Below are positions 39,146 to 51,022 of a DNA stretch of 64,000 nucleotides, piece after piece; within the stretch, counting starts at the first letter, position 1, and every line of letters begins with the position of its first letter. Both the position numbers and the translations under genes were made by a program. This DNA is from Monocercomonoides exilis. Taxonomy: Eukaryota; Preaxostyla; Oxymonadida; Polymastigidae. The notes under the pieces were generated by a model that did not search any database, was not told the origin of the DNA, and was given only the letters and a program-made list of their open reading frames with translations. The stretch spans positions 558,001-622,000 of the forward strand of contig LSRY02000049.1 in the NCBI GenBank assembly GCA_001643675.2, in the 5' to 3' direction.

Positions 39146-39556
39146 TTATTCGGAAAAACTTTCAAGCGTCTCTTTCATGTCATAAAATTGCTTTGCTAAT
39201 TGCTAAATATATAAAAGGATTTTGTCAAGTCATTAGAAATGCAAATTAAAGAAGATGGAACAAACTTGGAATTCTGGAACTGTCTGATTGAATGTGATTT
39301 GTCTGGAATCCCCTGACGCATCAGAAACCGTCAAATTTGTCTTTATAACAAAAAGCAAAAATTATGTTATTGGCTAAAACAAAGACACTGCAAACTTTAA
39401 CATATGGAATCATTCCTTTGAAACTTTTAGAATCGGAAACCATTGCGCCAATTTCCCATTCCAGTTGGTCTAATTCAAGCAATGATAATTTCTTTGATGT
39501 CTAGAAACAAAGAAATTTTGAAAATAGCATCCTTAAAAGTATCTTTAACATACCAT
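39146..39556 (-). CDS. COMMD6-like COMM-domain protein (4 small exons)
   Basis: Reading through introns on the minus strand gives exons 39500-39396, 39340-39266 and 39202-39146 (TAA), with donors GTTTGC and GTTTGT and acceptors AAAG and TTTAG. The first coding exon is most simply an ATG alone at 39556-39554, followed at once by a GTATGT donor; an alternative is ATG at 39581 with a GTAATT donor. The product is about 79 residues, essentially one COMM domain: LDQLEWEIGAMVSD, then MIPYVK, then a beta strand TNLTVSD, then VPEFQQLAKQF and a final helix. This parallels COMMD6 (85 residues in human), including the PYV and P-x-F-Q positions. COMMD proteins form the ten-member Commander ring with CCDC22/CCDC93, acting in endosomal recycling. 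It is convergent with the DRC12-like gene and divergent from HELQ. Confidence 0.75.
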
Positions 39557-39721
39557 TTATAATTACAAGCAAAAATGGCATAAATTGATCATCAATGAAA
39601 AATATTTGATAAATAAGTAGCAATAAAATTAACGATTGCTTGGAATCAAATAATAAGTTGTTTCAGAAAATTCATCAGACGAAGAATGATCCCATAAGTA
39701 AATTCAAATGATTCATGAAAA
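39557..39721. promoter_or_regulatory. spacer between COMMD6-like and HELQ starts
   Basis: AT-rich spacer between divergent genes: 165 bp if HELQ starts at 39722, or 355 bp if it starts at 39912. It should carry both promoters; no defined element is recognised. Confidence 0.4.
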
Positions 39722-42700
39722 ATGATTCAAGAGGAAAATATCCCAGTATGCCATGATATTGTTTTTATAATTTGCTTTATTGCGCAATAAAAATTGTTTC
39801 TGATGTAATATGTTTTAGCCTGGAAGGAGTCTTTTTCAACAGCTTCACAAACAACGAAAAAGAGAAATACAATCGTGTCCTTTAGAAGGCGAGAAAAAAC
39901 TTTCTGATATTATGTATGGATCAAGAAATGAACTTGTTCCAAATGCTCCTGATGAAGTTAATATGTGCGAATCCTTTTTTAACAATTTTAATGGCTCGGC
40001 TTCAACTTTCAAAGATATCGACTCTTCTTCTTTGCATGCTGATGTACATCCATCTCAAACCTCTTGCACTGAAGTTGAAGAATGTCAATCTTCTTCAGTT
40101 CCCGTTATTACCCCAGAAAGACAATTTGTAGTGTCTCGAATGTCTTTACTTATGCAGCAAAAAAGGCGGATGCATCATTCAAGAACTTTAAAAGCGCCTG
40201 TTCAAATTTCATCCGATCAAAATCAAAACATTAAAACAGATTCTGAGGATTCAAAAGCTTTTGTTACTAACCCTATTGTGTTACCCCATCCAATATCAGA
40301 AATAAAGGTGAAGGAAGATCCATTCAAATCTGCAATTTTTGAAAAAACACCAATATCTCCTTCTCAGTTTCCATCGCTTACCGCTTCGCCTGTGCTTGAA
40401 GAAAAACACATTGCACCAACCTCATCTCTCTCGCTCTCTCCAAAAAAGACGCATCAAACTGAACCACAGAAAAATGGACTTCACAAACTTCTTCAAATAA
40501 CCATGAGCAAAAAAAAATCGTCATCATCACCAAAGCAGACTCCAGAAAACAGCCCATCCAAAAATTCTGCATCTGCGGTTTTCACCCCAAATAAAGATCC
40601 AGATTCGTCCTTTCCGCCGCATCAGCTCTCTGATCCAGTGGCAACTCCACCTCAGAAGCTCTTTCTGCCTGTCGAACCTCTGCCTCAAGCAGTCTCTTTG
40701 CTGTACAAAGCAAAGGGCATCACATCCTTCCACGAGTGGCAGAAGGAATGCCTCGCGCTGGAAGGAGTGATGGAAGGAACGCGAAACATTGTTTATTCAG
40801 CACCCACATCTGGTGGGAAATCGTTAGTGGCTGACATGTTAATCCTCAATTGTCTGCACATCCGAAGAAAGATGGCGCTGCTTGTCATTCCATTCATCAG
40901 CATAGGTGTGGAGAAAAAACAATACTACACAGACTTCGCCAGGTTGCTACGGTTCTCTGTGGAACCGTATTTCGGGCTGAACGGCACGTTTCCAGTGCGA
41001 TCCACGCTTCCCCCGTGTGTTCCGATCTTGGCTGTGTGCACGATTGAAAAAGCCAACTCGATTGTGACGTCGATGATAGAGGAAGGGCGGTTTGGCGAAA
41101 TAGGGTGCATTGTGGTGGATGAGCTGCATATGATAGGAGACTCGTCGAGGGGGCATTTGATTGAGTCGATGCTGACGAAGGCGATGGTGGCAGCCAAGAA
41201 GACAAAGGAGAAGAGAGAGAAGATGATGAGGGAGATGGAGGAGTGGATGGAGCAGCAGGGGAAAAAAGTACTAAACAATTTGAATAAAAAGGAGAAAGAA
41301 GATCCATCAAATGCATTATCATCGTCTTCAACAGAACTACCTCAGACCGACAAATTAGAAGCAAAAGCAGAAGCAGAAGCAGGAAAAGAAGCCTCAAGTG
41401 ACAAATGGCCATTTCCAGTGCAGTATCCACCGCCTCCCTATCAACCCGTGCAGCTTGTGGGGATGTCAGCAACTGTACCAAACTTGCACGAGCTCGCCAA
41501 ATGGCTTGATAATGCTCAGCTGTACAAAGGGCAGCATCGTCCTGTCCCGCTGAAGGAGTTCTTTGCATACAGCGACACACTCGAAGATTCACACACAGGC
41601 AGGCTTGTGAGAAAGTATGTGAGGCCGCAAGCACACAACGTATCTAAAGCTAAAGGAGCATGTGTCGATGAAGCGGAAAGCCTGTTTATGGACGATGTGG
41701 AAGTTGTGTGTGACCAGATGAGCTCGAAGGGAGATCCCGAGCATTTGTACTCCATCTGCACAGAACATGGCCTTGAGCATTCTGTCATTGTTTTCTGTGC
41801 GACGAAGCGGCAGTGCGAAGAGACAGCTGCGTTTCTCTCGCGCTTTTTGCCTCTTCCGGAAGAAGGATCCATTCTCAGACAGCAGAGGACAGAACTGCTT
41901 GAGTCCTTCTACGCTCTGAATTCTGCCAATCAAGCAGCTGATGCTTCATCATCTTCTTCTTCTTCCTCCTCCTCTCCTTCTTCTTCCTCTCCTTCTTCTT
42001 CTCCCCCAGCTCCTGATCCCAAGCTAGTTGACCCGCTGCTGAAGCCACTGCTGTCCTGCCTACGCCGTGGGGTGTCCTTCCACCACTCGGGCATTCCGCA
42101 AGACTGGCGCTCTCTGATTGAGAAAGCGCACAGACACCGCGTCATCAGCATCACCTGCTGCACAACCACTCTTTCTGCCGGGGTGAATCTCCCCGCCCGG
42201 CGTGTTGTTATCCGCTCTCCCTTCTCAGGCACCACTCCAATCTCAGCAGCTGTGTACAAACAGATGGCAGGGAGGGCAGGAAGAGCAGGGGTGGACACGA
42301 TGGGCGATGTGGTGCTGATGCTGAAGTCGGCAGAGCAGGCCAAGCAGGTGCGGAGGGACATCGTCAATGCAGAGTGCGAGCAAGTGGAGAGTCAAATGTT
42401 GGGCTTTGGATCAGTTCCTCAGAGCAACCAGAGCAGCAGCAATGAGAAAGTGAGCAATGGTGGGGGGATATCCATAGCTGGCGGGGAGGTGATGAAGGAG
42501 AGCGCGCAGAGAGGGTTCAAAAGATCGATTATGGATGCGATATGCTGTGGAATAGCAGCAGAGATGGAGAGCTCATTCAAAACGACTAATGGAAATAAAC
42601 AGAAGAATAGCAATAATAGCAATGGTAATAATAATAATAGCTCACAAGAGGCAGAAGAAGAAGAAAAGAAGCCAGTGACTACGATGAGGGGGCTGATTGA

Positions 42701-45533
42701 ATATGCTGAGCACACTTTGATGGCACTGCAGACGAAGAGAATCTTGCAAACAGAAAAGGAAATGCAAAAATTGGAAGAGAAGAAGAAAATGTTTGACACA
42801 ATTTTCAGTCAAAAATACGAAACAGATGAAAATGATAGTAAAGAAGACAAAGAAGACAACGAAGTCGATGAAGGTGATGGAAATGATAGGAATGACAAAA
42901 AAGAATGTTTTCCGAAGATCAGCAGCGATATTAGCATCAAAATGGAAGAGGACAATCTTCAAAAGGGAAGCAAACTGAACAAACTGGCCAAACTGAACAA
43001 ATTGAAAGAAGAGCTCGAGTTATTCACAGACATCAAAATGAGCACCAGTAAAACGCTGCTAACAGACGAAATGAAAGAAATCGCGCTTTTCTCTGACTCG
43101 ACCGTCGTTCCTTCTCTGGAGCGTCCAATCACTGCGCCTTCTGTGAAGCCAATAGAACCAGCCAGCGCAAGCAATTCAGTTGAGCACTCGTCCGTTTCAC
43201 TCGCTTCACATCCATTTCAAATCTTGTCTTCGTCTTCCACTTCGCCTGCGCTCACTTCATCGTCTTCTCCTTCTCCTTCTCCTTCTCCCTCTGTGTCTCT
43301 TTCTTCCTCTGTTTCTTCTTCCTCTTCCTCTTCATCTTCCTCTTCATCTTCTTCAATGTTATCTTCTTTTTCTTCCTCCTCCTCTTCTTCTTCTTCTCCA
43401 TCTTCTTCTCTCTTCCCTCATTGTGACACTTCATCTCCTCCATCCCCCACTCAATCGCGTTCACAATCACCTTCTCCTTCACCAACACCTTCTCATTCAT
43501 CCTCTCCTTCTCCTTCTCCTTCTCCTTCTCCTTCGCTTTCACTTTCACAAGGTCTTCGTCTTTCCACTTCAAGTTCTTCTTCCTCTTCTCCTTCACTCTC
43601 TTCATCTGCTCTCCCTTCTTCTTCTTCTTCTTCAACAGAACAGCGTGCTGCTTCACCTTCACTTTCAATGTCTCCTTCTTCTTTATCCTCTTCCACATCT
43701 TCATCTTCATCATCATTCACTTCTTCTTCTTCTTCCCCTTCGCTCGCCTCAGACAACTCTCCTTCTTCCACTTCACCTTCTGCCTCACCTTCAGCCTCTT
43801 CTCCTTCTCCTTCTCCCTCTTCCTTGTCAGCCAGCCTCCCTCCAACCACCCAAAAGCACCCGATCCTCACAACCGCGCGCACATCTTCATCAGCCTCGTC
43901 TACAGACAAAGTCGGCGGGGCACATGCACTCGCCGCGAGGGCAAAGAAGCTGAAGCAGCAGACAGCGCTGATGAAAGAGAAGATGGCCGAGCACCGTCTG
44001 GCAGAGCTGCGTGTCGTGCCCGACTTCGACGACCCTGTCCCTGCGCTGGTGGAGAACACGATACTCTGCCTGTTCAGATACAAGCTCATTGAGTACGGGT
44101 CGGAACCAGAAGTGGAGCATCATGATGAACAGAATAATCAAGATAACATCGATCCATCTGCTTGTTCTTTGTCTATGGCCACACAAACTGCCTCACAATC
44201 TCCTTCTTCGAGTGCCCCGTTGCCTTCTTCAAAGTCATTCGTGCTTCCTTCCTCTCCATCTTCTTCAGACGATGACGAGCTTCGGCGGCCGACACTGGAC
44301 ACACCGCTTATTCCAACACAGATAGGCGTGGCTGCATACAAAGCAGGGCTGCCCATTGAAATCTCTCTGTCTGTTTCTATTCTGCTTGGCAGGGCAGCAG
44401 ACTCGATGTGTCTTTCAGACGATTTGCACTCTTTCTTCCTCATTGTGCCCTTGCAGGAGTCTGGTGACAGCATCAACGTGAACTGGCGGCTGTACTGCCA
44501 AATCTTCCATTCATTAAGCCCACTCCGAATGGACATTGCTAATCGATGTGGGGTGAATGAAGGATTTCTCACGAAAATGTCGCAGGGAACTGGGAAATCG
44601 CAGCATTCCGCACAGCCCAGCGAGAGGTTCTTCCACAACAGCGATTGGATCTACGTGCATCCACACACAGGAGAATCGCTGCATTTCACATCTGCTGCTC
44701 ACTCTCCTCTGTCGAAGCATCTTTTCCATGTGTTTTCTGACCCGCTCTCTCAGTTCCGCATCGGCGGGCCGTGGCTTTCGCAGGAGACGACCTGCAAACG
44801 CTTCTATTCTGCGCTTATTCTGTCTGACTTGGCGAACGAGGTTCCCCTGCCGATCATCTGCACACGCTACAACGTGGCCAGCGGGGCAGTGCAGAGCCTG
44901 TCGAACTCTGCTGCCATTTCTGCCCAGATGCTCTCTGCGTTTGCGCGGCGGATGGGGTGGAGTGGGCTGGAGGCGGTGCTCACGCTGCTCTGCCAGCGCC
45001 TCAACAACGGCGGCGGTGTGAAGCCAGAGCTCATACCGCTCACTGCTCTCACAGGCGTTGGCCCGTCTCGTGCGCGCCTGCTGTATCGGCACGGATTCCG
45101 TTCTGTTGAGCAGATTGCGAAGACGGACCCGGAGGACTTGTCAGTCGCACTGCCTGGAAGAGGGCTTGGCAGGTTTCCGCTGGCTGTGGCGAAGCGGATT
45201 GTGCTGTCTGCGCGGAAGGCGATTAAGAAGGAGATTTCGGATGGGCTGGACACGATCAAGGAGAAAGAGGAGCAGTGGAAGGAGATGGAGAAGAAGAACG
45301 AGGAGATGAAGAAGAAAGAGCTTGAGGCACTTCAAAAGAAAAAAGAGCAGGTTTTAAACAGAGCCCATGAAGAAGCACATCCAGACCCAGCATTGCACAA
45401 CCCACTGGCACTTGAAGATGAACCCTTGTTTTGTGCAGAAGAAGAAGCGCCGCTGGATGAGTTGGACTTTATCGAAGACGAAGACGAAATACAGGCTATT
45501 CTGATGGAACGACTGGCTACTTACGAAGATTGA
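39722..45533 (+). CDS. HELQ: HELQ/Hel308-family DNA repair helicase
   Basis: The main frame runs from ATG 39912 to TGA 45533 (1,873 residues). In-frame sequence continues upstream to a TTTTAG acceptor at 39818, and a small exon 39722-39745 (ATG, 8 codons, GTATGC donor) would add 39 residues; this 5' exon is tentative. Counting from 39912: a disordered N-terminus to about 260; superfamily-2 Ski2-like helicase with Walker A APTSGGKS (about 297), DELH (about 402), SATVP (about 517), a SFHHSG motif, a TTTLSAGVNLPARRV motif and QMAGRAGRAG (about 783); a Ser/Pro low-complexity block at about 1,090-1,315; a C-terminal helix-hairpin-helix TGVGPSRARLLYRHGF (about 1,713); and an acidic end. The SGGKS P-loop, the HhH and the absence of a polymerase domain favour HELQ over POLQ. 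HELQ unwinds 3' flaps at stalled forks and aids strand annealing in the nucleus. Confidence 0.85.
43190..43850 (+). repeat. 660-bp polypyrimidine tract encoding a Ser/Pro-rich insert
   Basis: Inside HELQ the coding strand is almost purely C and T (TCT, TCC, CCT, TCA codons), encoding long Ser runs with interspersed Pro. Such a tract can slip during replication and may form triplex DNA. The helicase core is upstream and the HhH downstream, so it is a linker expansion. Confidence 0.8.
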
Positions 45534-45564
45534 TTCTTGTATTCATTTTCTTGTATATTTTTTA

Positions 45565-45586
45565 GTTGTTGTTGTTGTTGTTGTTT
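45565..45586. repeat. GTT microsatellite
   Basis: About seven GTT units lie in the 267-bp spacer between the convergent stops of HELQ (45533) and PRP38 (45801). The rest of that spacer is AT-rich 3' UTR-like sequence. Confidence 0.75.
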
Positions 45587-45800
45587 CTATGTTTGATTGA
45601 ATGATTCTAATGTTTGCTTTTCTTTTTATTTGGCTTTTTTCTTTTGAAAATTAAAGATTGTGAATAAAAATAAACTTTTTATTTTTTTTTTTTTTCTTCT
45701 CCCCAACATTTTTGAAATGGGTGAGGTGTTTCGCGAAGTGAATGAAATGAAATTATTGAAATGGATAGACGTGTTTTTTGTGGCTTTCTTTTTAAATTAT

Positions 45801-46747
45801 TCAACTTTGTTTCATAACTTTTCTGCTTTCGTCAATATCATCATCATTGTCGCTGTCATCACTTTCATCAGATTCTTTCTCTTTTGCATCAGAATTATCT
45901 TCGTCTTTTTCTTTCTCTTCTTTATCGCTATCATCGCTACTGTTCAAATCATCATCATCATCATCTAAATCCAAATCGCTGGACATTTCAAGAAGAGATA
46001 CTCGAGGCTTCAGTTGAGCCTATTCAATATAATTTTTGGTAAAAATTAATGTACGGGGAAATTCTTAGAAAAGAATTTATAAAATGAAATCATACTGAAG
46101 TTTCCAAAACAATTCGCTTTGGAAGATGAGGAAGGGTAATGTGGCAAACAATGCGCTTTGTCAATAGATCATCAATAAATGAATCAACATGATCCAATTC
46201 CCATCCCGTTGGAGTACGCTTTCTAAGCTTTCGATAGTCATTGTAATATGGCTCAAGTGTAGTGTAGATGTCAATAGGATCTCCAACCAATCGAAGATAG
46301 AATGCACCAAGGACACGGAGATATCTTTCAAAAAATTGATGATTCAAAAAATATATATATATATAAATTAAATGCATACTTCAATGATTGATTTGCAATA
46401 TACTGCTTCACTATTCTAATTTCTGGTTGAAGTTGAAGCATTTTCATTATTAAGCAAAGGAAAGGCGTCGGTTGCATATTTCCTCCAAAGCATCCTCCAT
46501 AATATGTCAATTCTCGTGCTCTATCAATAATAGATGATTCTTAGCATCAATTTTAAATTAATGAATATATATTCATATTATTAAAAACAAAATACAGTTT
46601 ATTCTCAGCCAACAAACCATTTAACGCAAAGCATTGTTCCTTCCAATAAAGGCATCCTTGGATTTTGCTTCTTGTTATTTTCTCGATAAGAAATTGTGGA
46701 TTAGAGCCATGAATACTTTTGGCTCTTAAATCAGTTTTATTAGCCAT
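45801..46747 (-). CDS. PRP38: PRP38 pre-mRNA splicing factor (4 exons)
   Basis: Exons 46747-46596, 46520-46380, 46324-46096 and 46019-45801 are joined by introns of 75, 55 and 76 nt (donors GTATTT, GTATGC, GTATGA) to give 246 residues ending in TGA. The N-terminus (SIHGSNPQFLIEKI, then YWKEQCFAL), the GGCFGGNMQPTPFLCL block, LRVLGAFYLRLVGDP, EPYYNDYRKLR and HVDSFIDDLL follow the PRP38 domain from end to end. PRP38 is a spliceosomal B-complex protein needed for activation of the tri-snRNP. The tail after residue about 180 is short, acidic and Ser-rich (D/E/S/K) with no RS dipeptide repeats, unlike metazoan PRPF38A. The start codon is 120 bp from that of DRC7 on the other strand. Confidence 0.92.
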
Positions 46748-46867
46748 TAAAAAATGCTCTCAATATTTTATGATCAAATAAGATCTATAATATCTTATTT
46801 GAGCTGTTATAAACCCCTTCCAGTTTCAAGTTAATTTAAATTATCATTTTTTTAAAAGACTAACCAG
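46748..46867. promoter_or_regulatory. shared spacer between PRP38 and DRC7 starts
   Basis: The 120 bp between divergent ATGs must contain or overlap both promoters. It is AT-rich with no recognisable core element. A splicing factor and a flagellar protein share it, so proximity alone does not imply co-function. Confidence 0.45.
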
Positions 46868-49800
46868 ATGTCAGAGATACAAGATTACCCTTCTTCATAT
46901 TATCATAATACTGAAAAAGAAGAGATAACTCTTGCATTTGTTGAAAATGTCAGACAGCAATTTCAACTAATTTTTCCAAAACGTGCAGAGCTTTTCTTGT
47001 GCCCCTTCAATGAATGTGGAATTCAAGTTTGCCTCAATTTTTTAATATTTTATAAATATCTTTGAAAATAAAATTGTTATTTGACTTGAAATTAAAAAGA
47101 AATTCATTTCAACAACTATTTGCCCAACTGTTCTTCCATTTCCAGAATTATATGAGCTTGAAGGGTGCATCAAATTTGTTGCTGATAGAATCGACTTTCA
47201 ACCCCTTGAGGATATTTTTAAGATGGTTCGATACTTATTTTGTTGATTATGATGTTTTTAATTAATTATGTTATTCTGAATGTTTTAGCCAACTACGCTT
47301 GTATCGCCATACACAACACTGATATCAAAAGCTGGAAATGCTTTTGATATTTCAACGCTGCTTTGTTCTCTTTTGATTGGTATGTTGTTAGATTCAATTT
47401 TAAAATTTTATTTTTGAATGTTTTAAATATTTTCAAAATTGAAGCTGCTGGATTTAATGCATATTGTGTTGTTGGATATTGCAATGAATACATTGCGCGA
47501 GGAAGTCGCGCGCTTGATTCTTGTGATGCAGCTCAGCCAATACTCCCACCAAAACCTCCTGAAAAGAAGAAACGAGTTCCAAGCTATACGATTGCAAAGC
47601 GTTATTCACTTCGCTCTGAATATGATGAAGCAACAAAAAAGGAAGAAGAAGAAAAAGAAAGAGAGAAGCAAAGAAAGATTGCTTCAGGAGAGATGAAAGA
47701 AGGAGAAGAAAGCACCACTGGCTCGAGAATGCCAACGAGAGGAGGAAGTCGAGACGCCGGAAAGCGTCAAGGAACCAGAGACGGTTCAAGAGGGGGGGGA
47801 GCGTTTGGGTCAACTGCGGAGAAAGAAGAAGAGGAAGACGATGACGACTGGATTGAGGTCGAAGTCACTGACGATGAAGCGGAGGAGGAGGAAGCGCCAA
47901 AGGAAGGGGAAGGAGACTCACAGGCTCCAGCGCAGGTGCAATCGACCACTCCTTCAGAGGGAGCAGCTGCGGAGACGGCGGAGCCTCCGAAGAAGAAGAC
48001 GAAGATTGTGAAAGTGCGAGGACTGAAGCACCAGATGGGAGTGGATGGGCAAGTGCTCACGATGATTGAGCTGGATGCCATTCTGAAAGCAGAAGCAGAG
48101 AAAGACGCGAGAGAGAAGCAGAGAAAAATGGAGGAAGAGAAAGAGAAAGAAGAAGAAAGAAAGCGGAAGGAGGAAGAAGAGCGGCGCTTGGCGCTTATAC
48201 CGAAGCCCGTACATTGCTGGGTGCTTGTGCGCCCAGGTGCGAGGGGAGTGACGAAGACGATGTTTGTTGAGTCGACAACAGGTCGCAGCTTCAGCGTGAC
48301 TGAGGTGGTGCGGGCGACGGGGCTGAACATCGAAGAGCTGAAGGCGAAGGAGAAAGAGCTGATGGCTATTCTTGCGGAGGAGAAGAAGTTCAGAGCTGAA
48401 ACGGAAGAGACTCGAAAAGCGATTGAAGAGCTGAATGCGCAGATGCAGCTGGCGACGTCTCCGTTGGCGTCGATGTACCTCGGGGTAGAAAGTGTGTACA
48501 ACAACAAGAACTGCTGGGCCGCACTCACAAAGGAGATCAAAGACAAAGGAGAGTTTGACATATCTGACGCCGACAAGTGGACAAGCATCATGGTCGAATC
48601 GAGAAGGAAAAAGAAGAAACCGCAACAGCCTCAGCCTGATTTGGCATTGCAAACATCTGTTCCATCGTCTTCTTTGCCTTCTGCCAGAGGGGATAACGAG
48701 GAAAGTGGAGCGAATCCGGAAGCTTCGAATGAAAAAGAAAAGACTGAAGAAGAAAAGGAAGCGAAAAAGGAAGGCGAAGAGAAGAAAGAAGAGGGAGACA
48801 AAGAAGCAGCTGCAAAAGGAAGTGAAGACATGGATGAGGAAGAAGAAGGCAACGACGGAGAAAATGGAGACGGAATGGGGTTGATTGAAGAGGAAGACGA
48901 GGAAGATGAAGAAGAGATGCAGGACGAGATTCTGGAGACTCCTCCAACTTGGGTGAAGCCTCTAGAACTGACGCGAGAAGAGCATCATGAGCGTTTCCCT
49001 GGTGGAGGAAAGGGAATAACATATGGAACAGCAAAAGAAGAGAAGTTCACGACATTCCTCAACGAAGACGGACTTGTGTCGAGTGTGGAGATTTTGGATA
49101 CGGACGAAGAAGAAGAAGGAAGAGGAGGGGAAAGAGCACTGGATGCTACTGGAAAGGATTCGTATGGCGGAGGAGAAAGTGTATGGAGAGAGGGAAACGG
49201 AAGCTTCAGCAACGACGGCACAGGCGGAAGTGGCAGAGGAGGGAACGGGAATGAGCAGCTTGGCGGGGCAGAAGAAGGGGCAGTTGTGAAGGAGACACGG
49301 GAATTCTTCAAAAACAGAAGCGATTTCTTGTCTGTGCGACGCATTCTCTACAAAGAAAATCGAGTGATCTGTGAGTTTGAGCCAGGGCAGGTGGATCATG
49401 TGGTGTCATGCATTAACGACGAGACAGTGACGATTCTGAACTTCAGAGAGAATGGAAGGAGAGACGGGCTGGTGAAGCGAGAAGAGCGAGTGGGGAAGAA
49501 AGTGATTGAGTATTTCAAGGGTAGAAGCGACAGGTTGATTAAGCGGAGTCACAGTGTGATGAATCCAGATGGCGGAATGGGAGGAGGGATGTTTGGCGAT
49601 CAACATGGGTGGATGGAAGGAGGCAGAGACAGCAGAGGCGGGATGGGGGGAATGAATGCAGGCAACACAGGAAGAGGGACGCCACAAATAATGCGGATAT
49701 CAGACGAGTTTGATGTGAACAAGTATCTTCCTCAGGATAAATGGCACACGTGTGTGAAGAAGCGTGTGTTCTGGCTTGATCGAGACGAGCTGCGGGTGAA

Positions 49801-50658
49801 GGTGGTGATGCATCCACAGAAGGGATATCTGACATCTGACACACGCACCTTCCGTCCCGACGAGGCGGCGGGAGGATTCCAGTGCGATGTCAAGAAGGCT
49901 GATCCACTTGCTGCTCGTCCGACTGCAATTGCCCTGCAACACGAATGGGTTGCGCTGGGAAAGGACTTTTCTGCATTGCAGGTTGCTGTGGCTAAAGCAG
50001 ATGAGGATGCTATTAGAATACTAACAGTGTGCTTTTTATTAATATATTCAATTGCTTTTTTTAACAATGATATGTTATAATAAAATCATTATTTTTATTT
50101 TTATTTGTTCGCTATCTCTCAACAATAATCAATATTTTTTCTTATTAATAATTTTAGCACATTGACGAGCTGAAAGGACAGTTGACGCTCCGAAAGAGCA
50201 TATTTGACACACTTCACTACTCTGTCCAAGCGCCGTTGCGAGCTAGCGACGAGAGCAAAGACAAAGACGGCGAAGCACAAGGCGCATTCGACTATTTGGC
50301 ACCATTCCTTAAGGATTATGACACATCATCGCCTCTTCTGCCGCACCAGGCGCGTGCTGTTGTGGAGGCATTCAAGCGGCACTTCCAGAACAGAATGCAC
50401 GAGAGGCTGAAGGTGATGGAGAGGAGGAGACAGAAGTTGGAGCAGGAGGCGGTGGAACAACAGGAGTATATTGACAAGCTGGGTGATCATGCAGACAAGG
50501 AGCTGCTGGAGGCGAGTGTGCAGAAGTACGACGAGATCGTCTTCTCCCTCAATGTTGCGAAGCTGCGGCTGAGCAAGTTTAAGCAGGACTTTGACGTTCG
50601 CCTCAAGGAGATGGAGAACAAGCTGAGGTCTGATCCACGCCTCAGCTCAATCTACTAA
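46868..50658 (+). CDS. DRC7: DRC7/CCDC135 homologue, nexin-dynein regulatory complex subunit (5 exons)
   Basis: Exons are 46868-47026, 47100-47225, 47289-47379, 47445-50026 and 50158-50658. Introns are 73, 62, 65 and 131 nt with donors GTTTGC, GTTCGA, GTATGT and GTGTGC. Phases close to 1,153 codons ending in TAA. The N-terminus has ELFLCPFNECG, then a transglutaminase-like core: VSPYTTLISKAGNAFDISTL, LLCSLLI and AAGFNAYCVVGYC. The middle has two long E/K/D-rich segments (about residues 190-320 and 460-560). The C-terminal half has conserved-looking FF..RSD, DHVVSCINDETVTILNF, WLDRDELRVKVVMHPQKGYL and coiled coil. This layout matches DRC7, the N-DRC linker subunit of motile axonemes. At 1,152 residues it is longer than human DRC7 because of the acidic inserts. 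Confidence 0.85.
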
Positions 50659-51022
50659 CGGTCACTTCTCATTTCTCATTGGCTCTTCTTGTTTCTTTTT
50701 ATGTTTTTGCGTTCTTGTTACTATTTCAAGTCATTTTATCTTCAAAAAATAATTTTAGTTTTTTATTCCTTTTCATCTCACAAAATTCTCTTTCGATTAA
50801 TTGCAATTGTTTTTTTCCTGTTGTGTAAAGAAATGAAACAGAAAACGTTCAAATTGAAATGTGAACTGGGGGATGTGATAATTTTTGTGAATAAAAATGC
50901 TAAAAACATTGGCAAGGATAAGAAATTATTGTGAAGTGAACAGAAAAAGCTGTAGATAAAAAGTGAATTTAAAAAAAGATTTGAACTTCTATTCTAAATA
51001 AAAGAGCATTCACTCTGCTCTT
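50659..51022. other. convergent intergenic spacer
   Basis: 364 bp between the stops of DRC7 and FIP1. T- and A-rich, with no coding signal; it presumably holds both 3' UTRs. No specific motif is recognised. Confidence 0.5.

Noticed and set aside
43180-43953. 257-codon Leu/His/Pro open frame in HELQ
   Set aside because: A frame-shifted reading of the pyrimidine tract within a clear helicase gene.
39722-45533. DNA polymerase theta (POLQ)
   Set aside because: No family-A polymerase domain; the SGGKS P-loop and C-terminal helix-hairpin-helix fit HELQ/Hel308.
45660-45968. 102-codon plus-strand open frame at the PRP38 3' end
   Set aside because: Antisense to the acidic tail exon of PRP38 and composed of Phe/Ile runs from A/T repeats.
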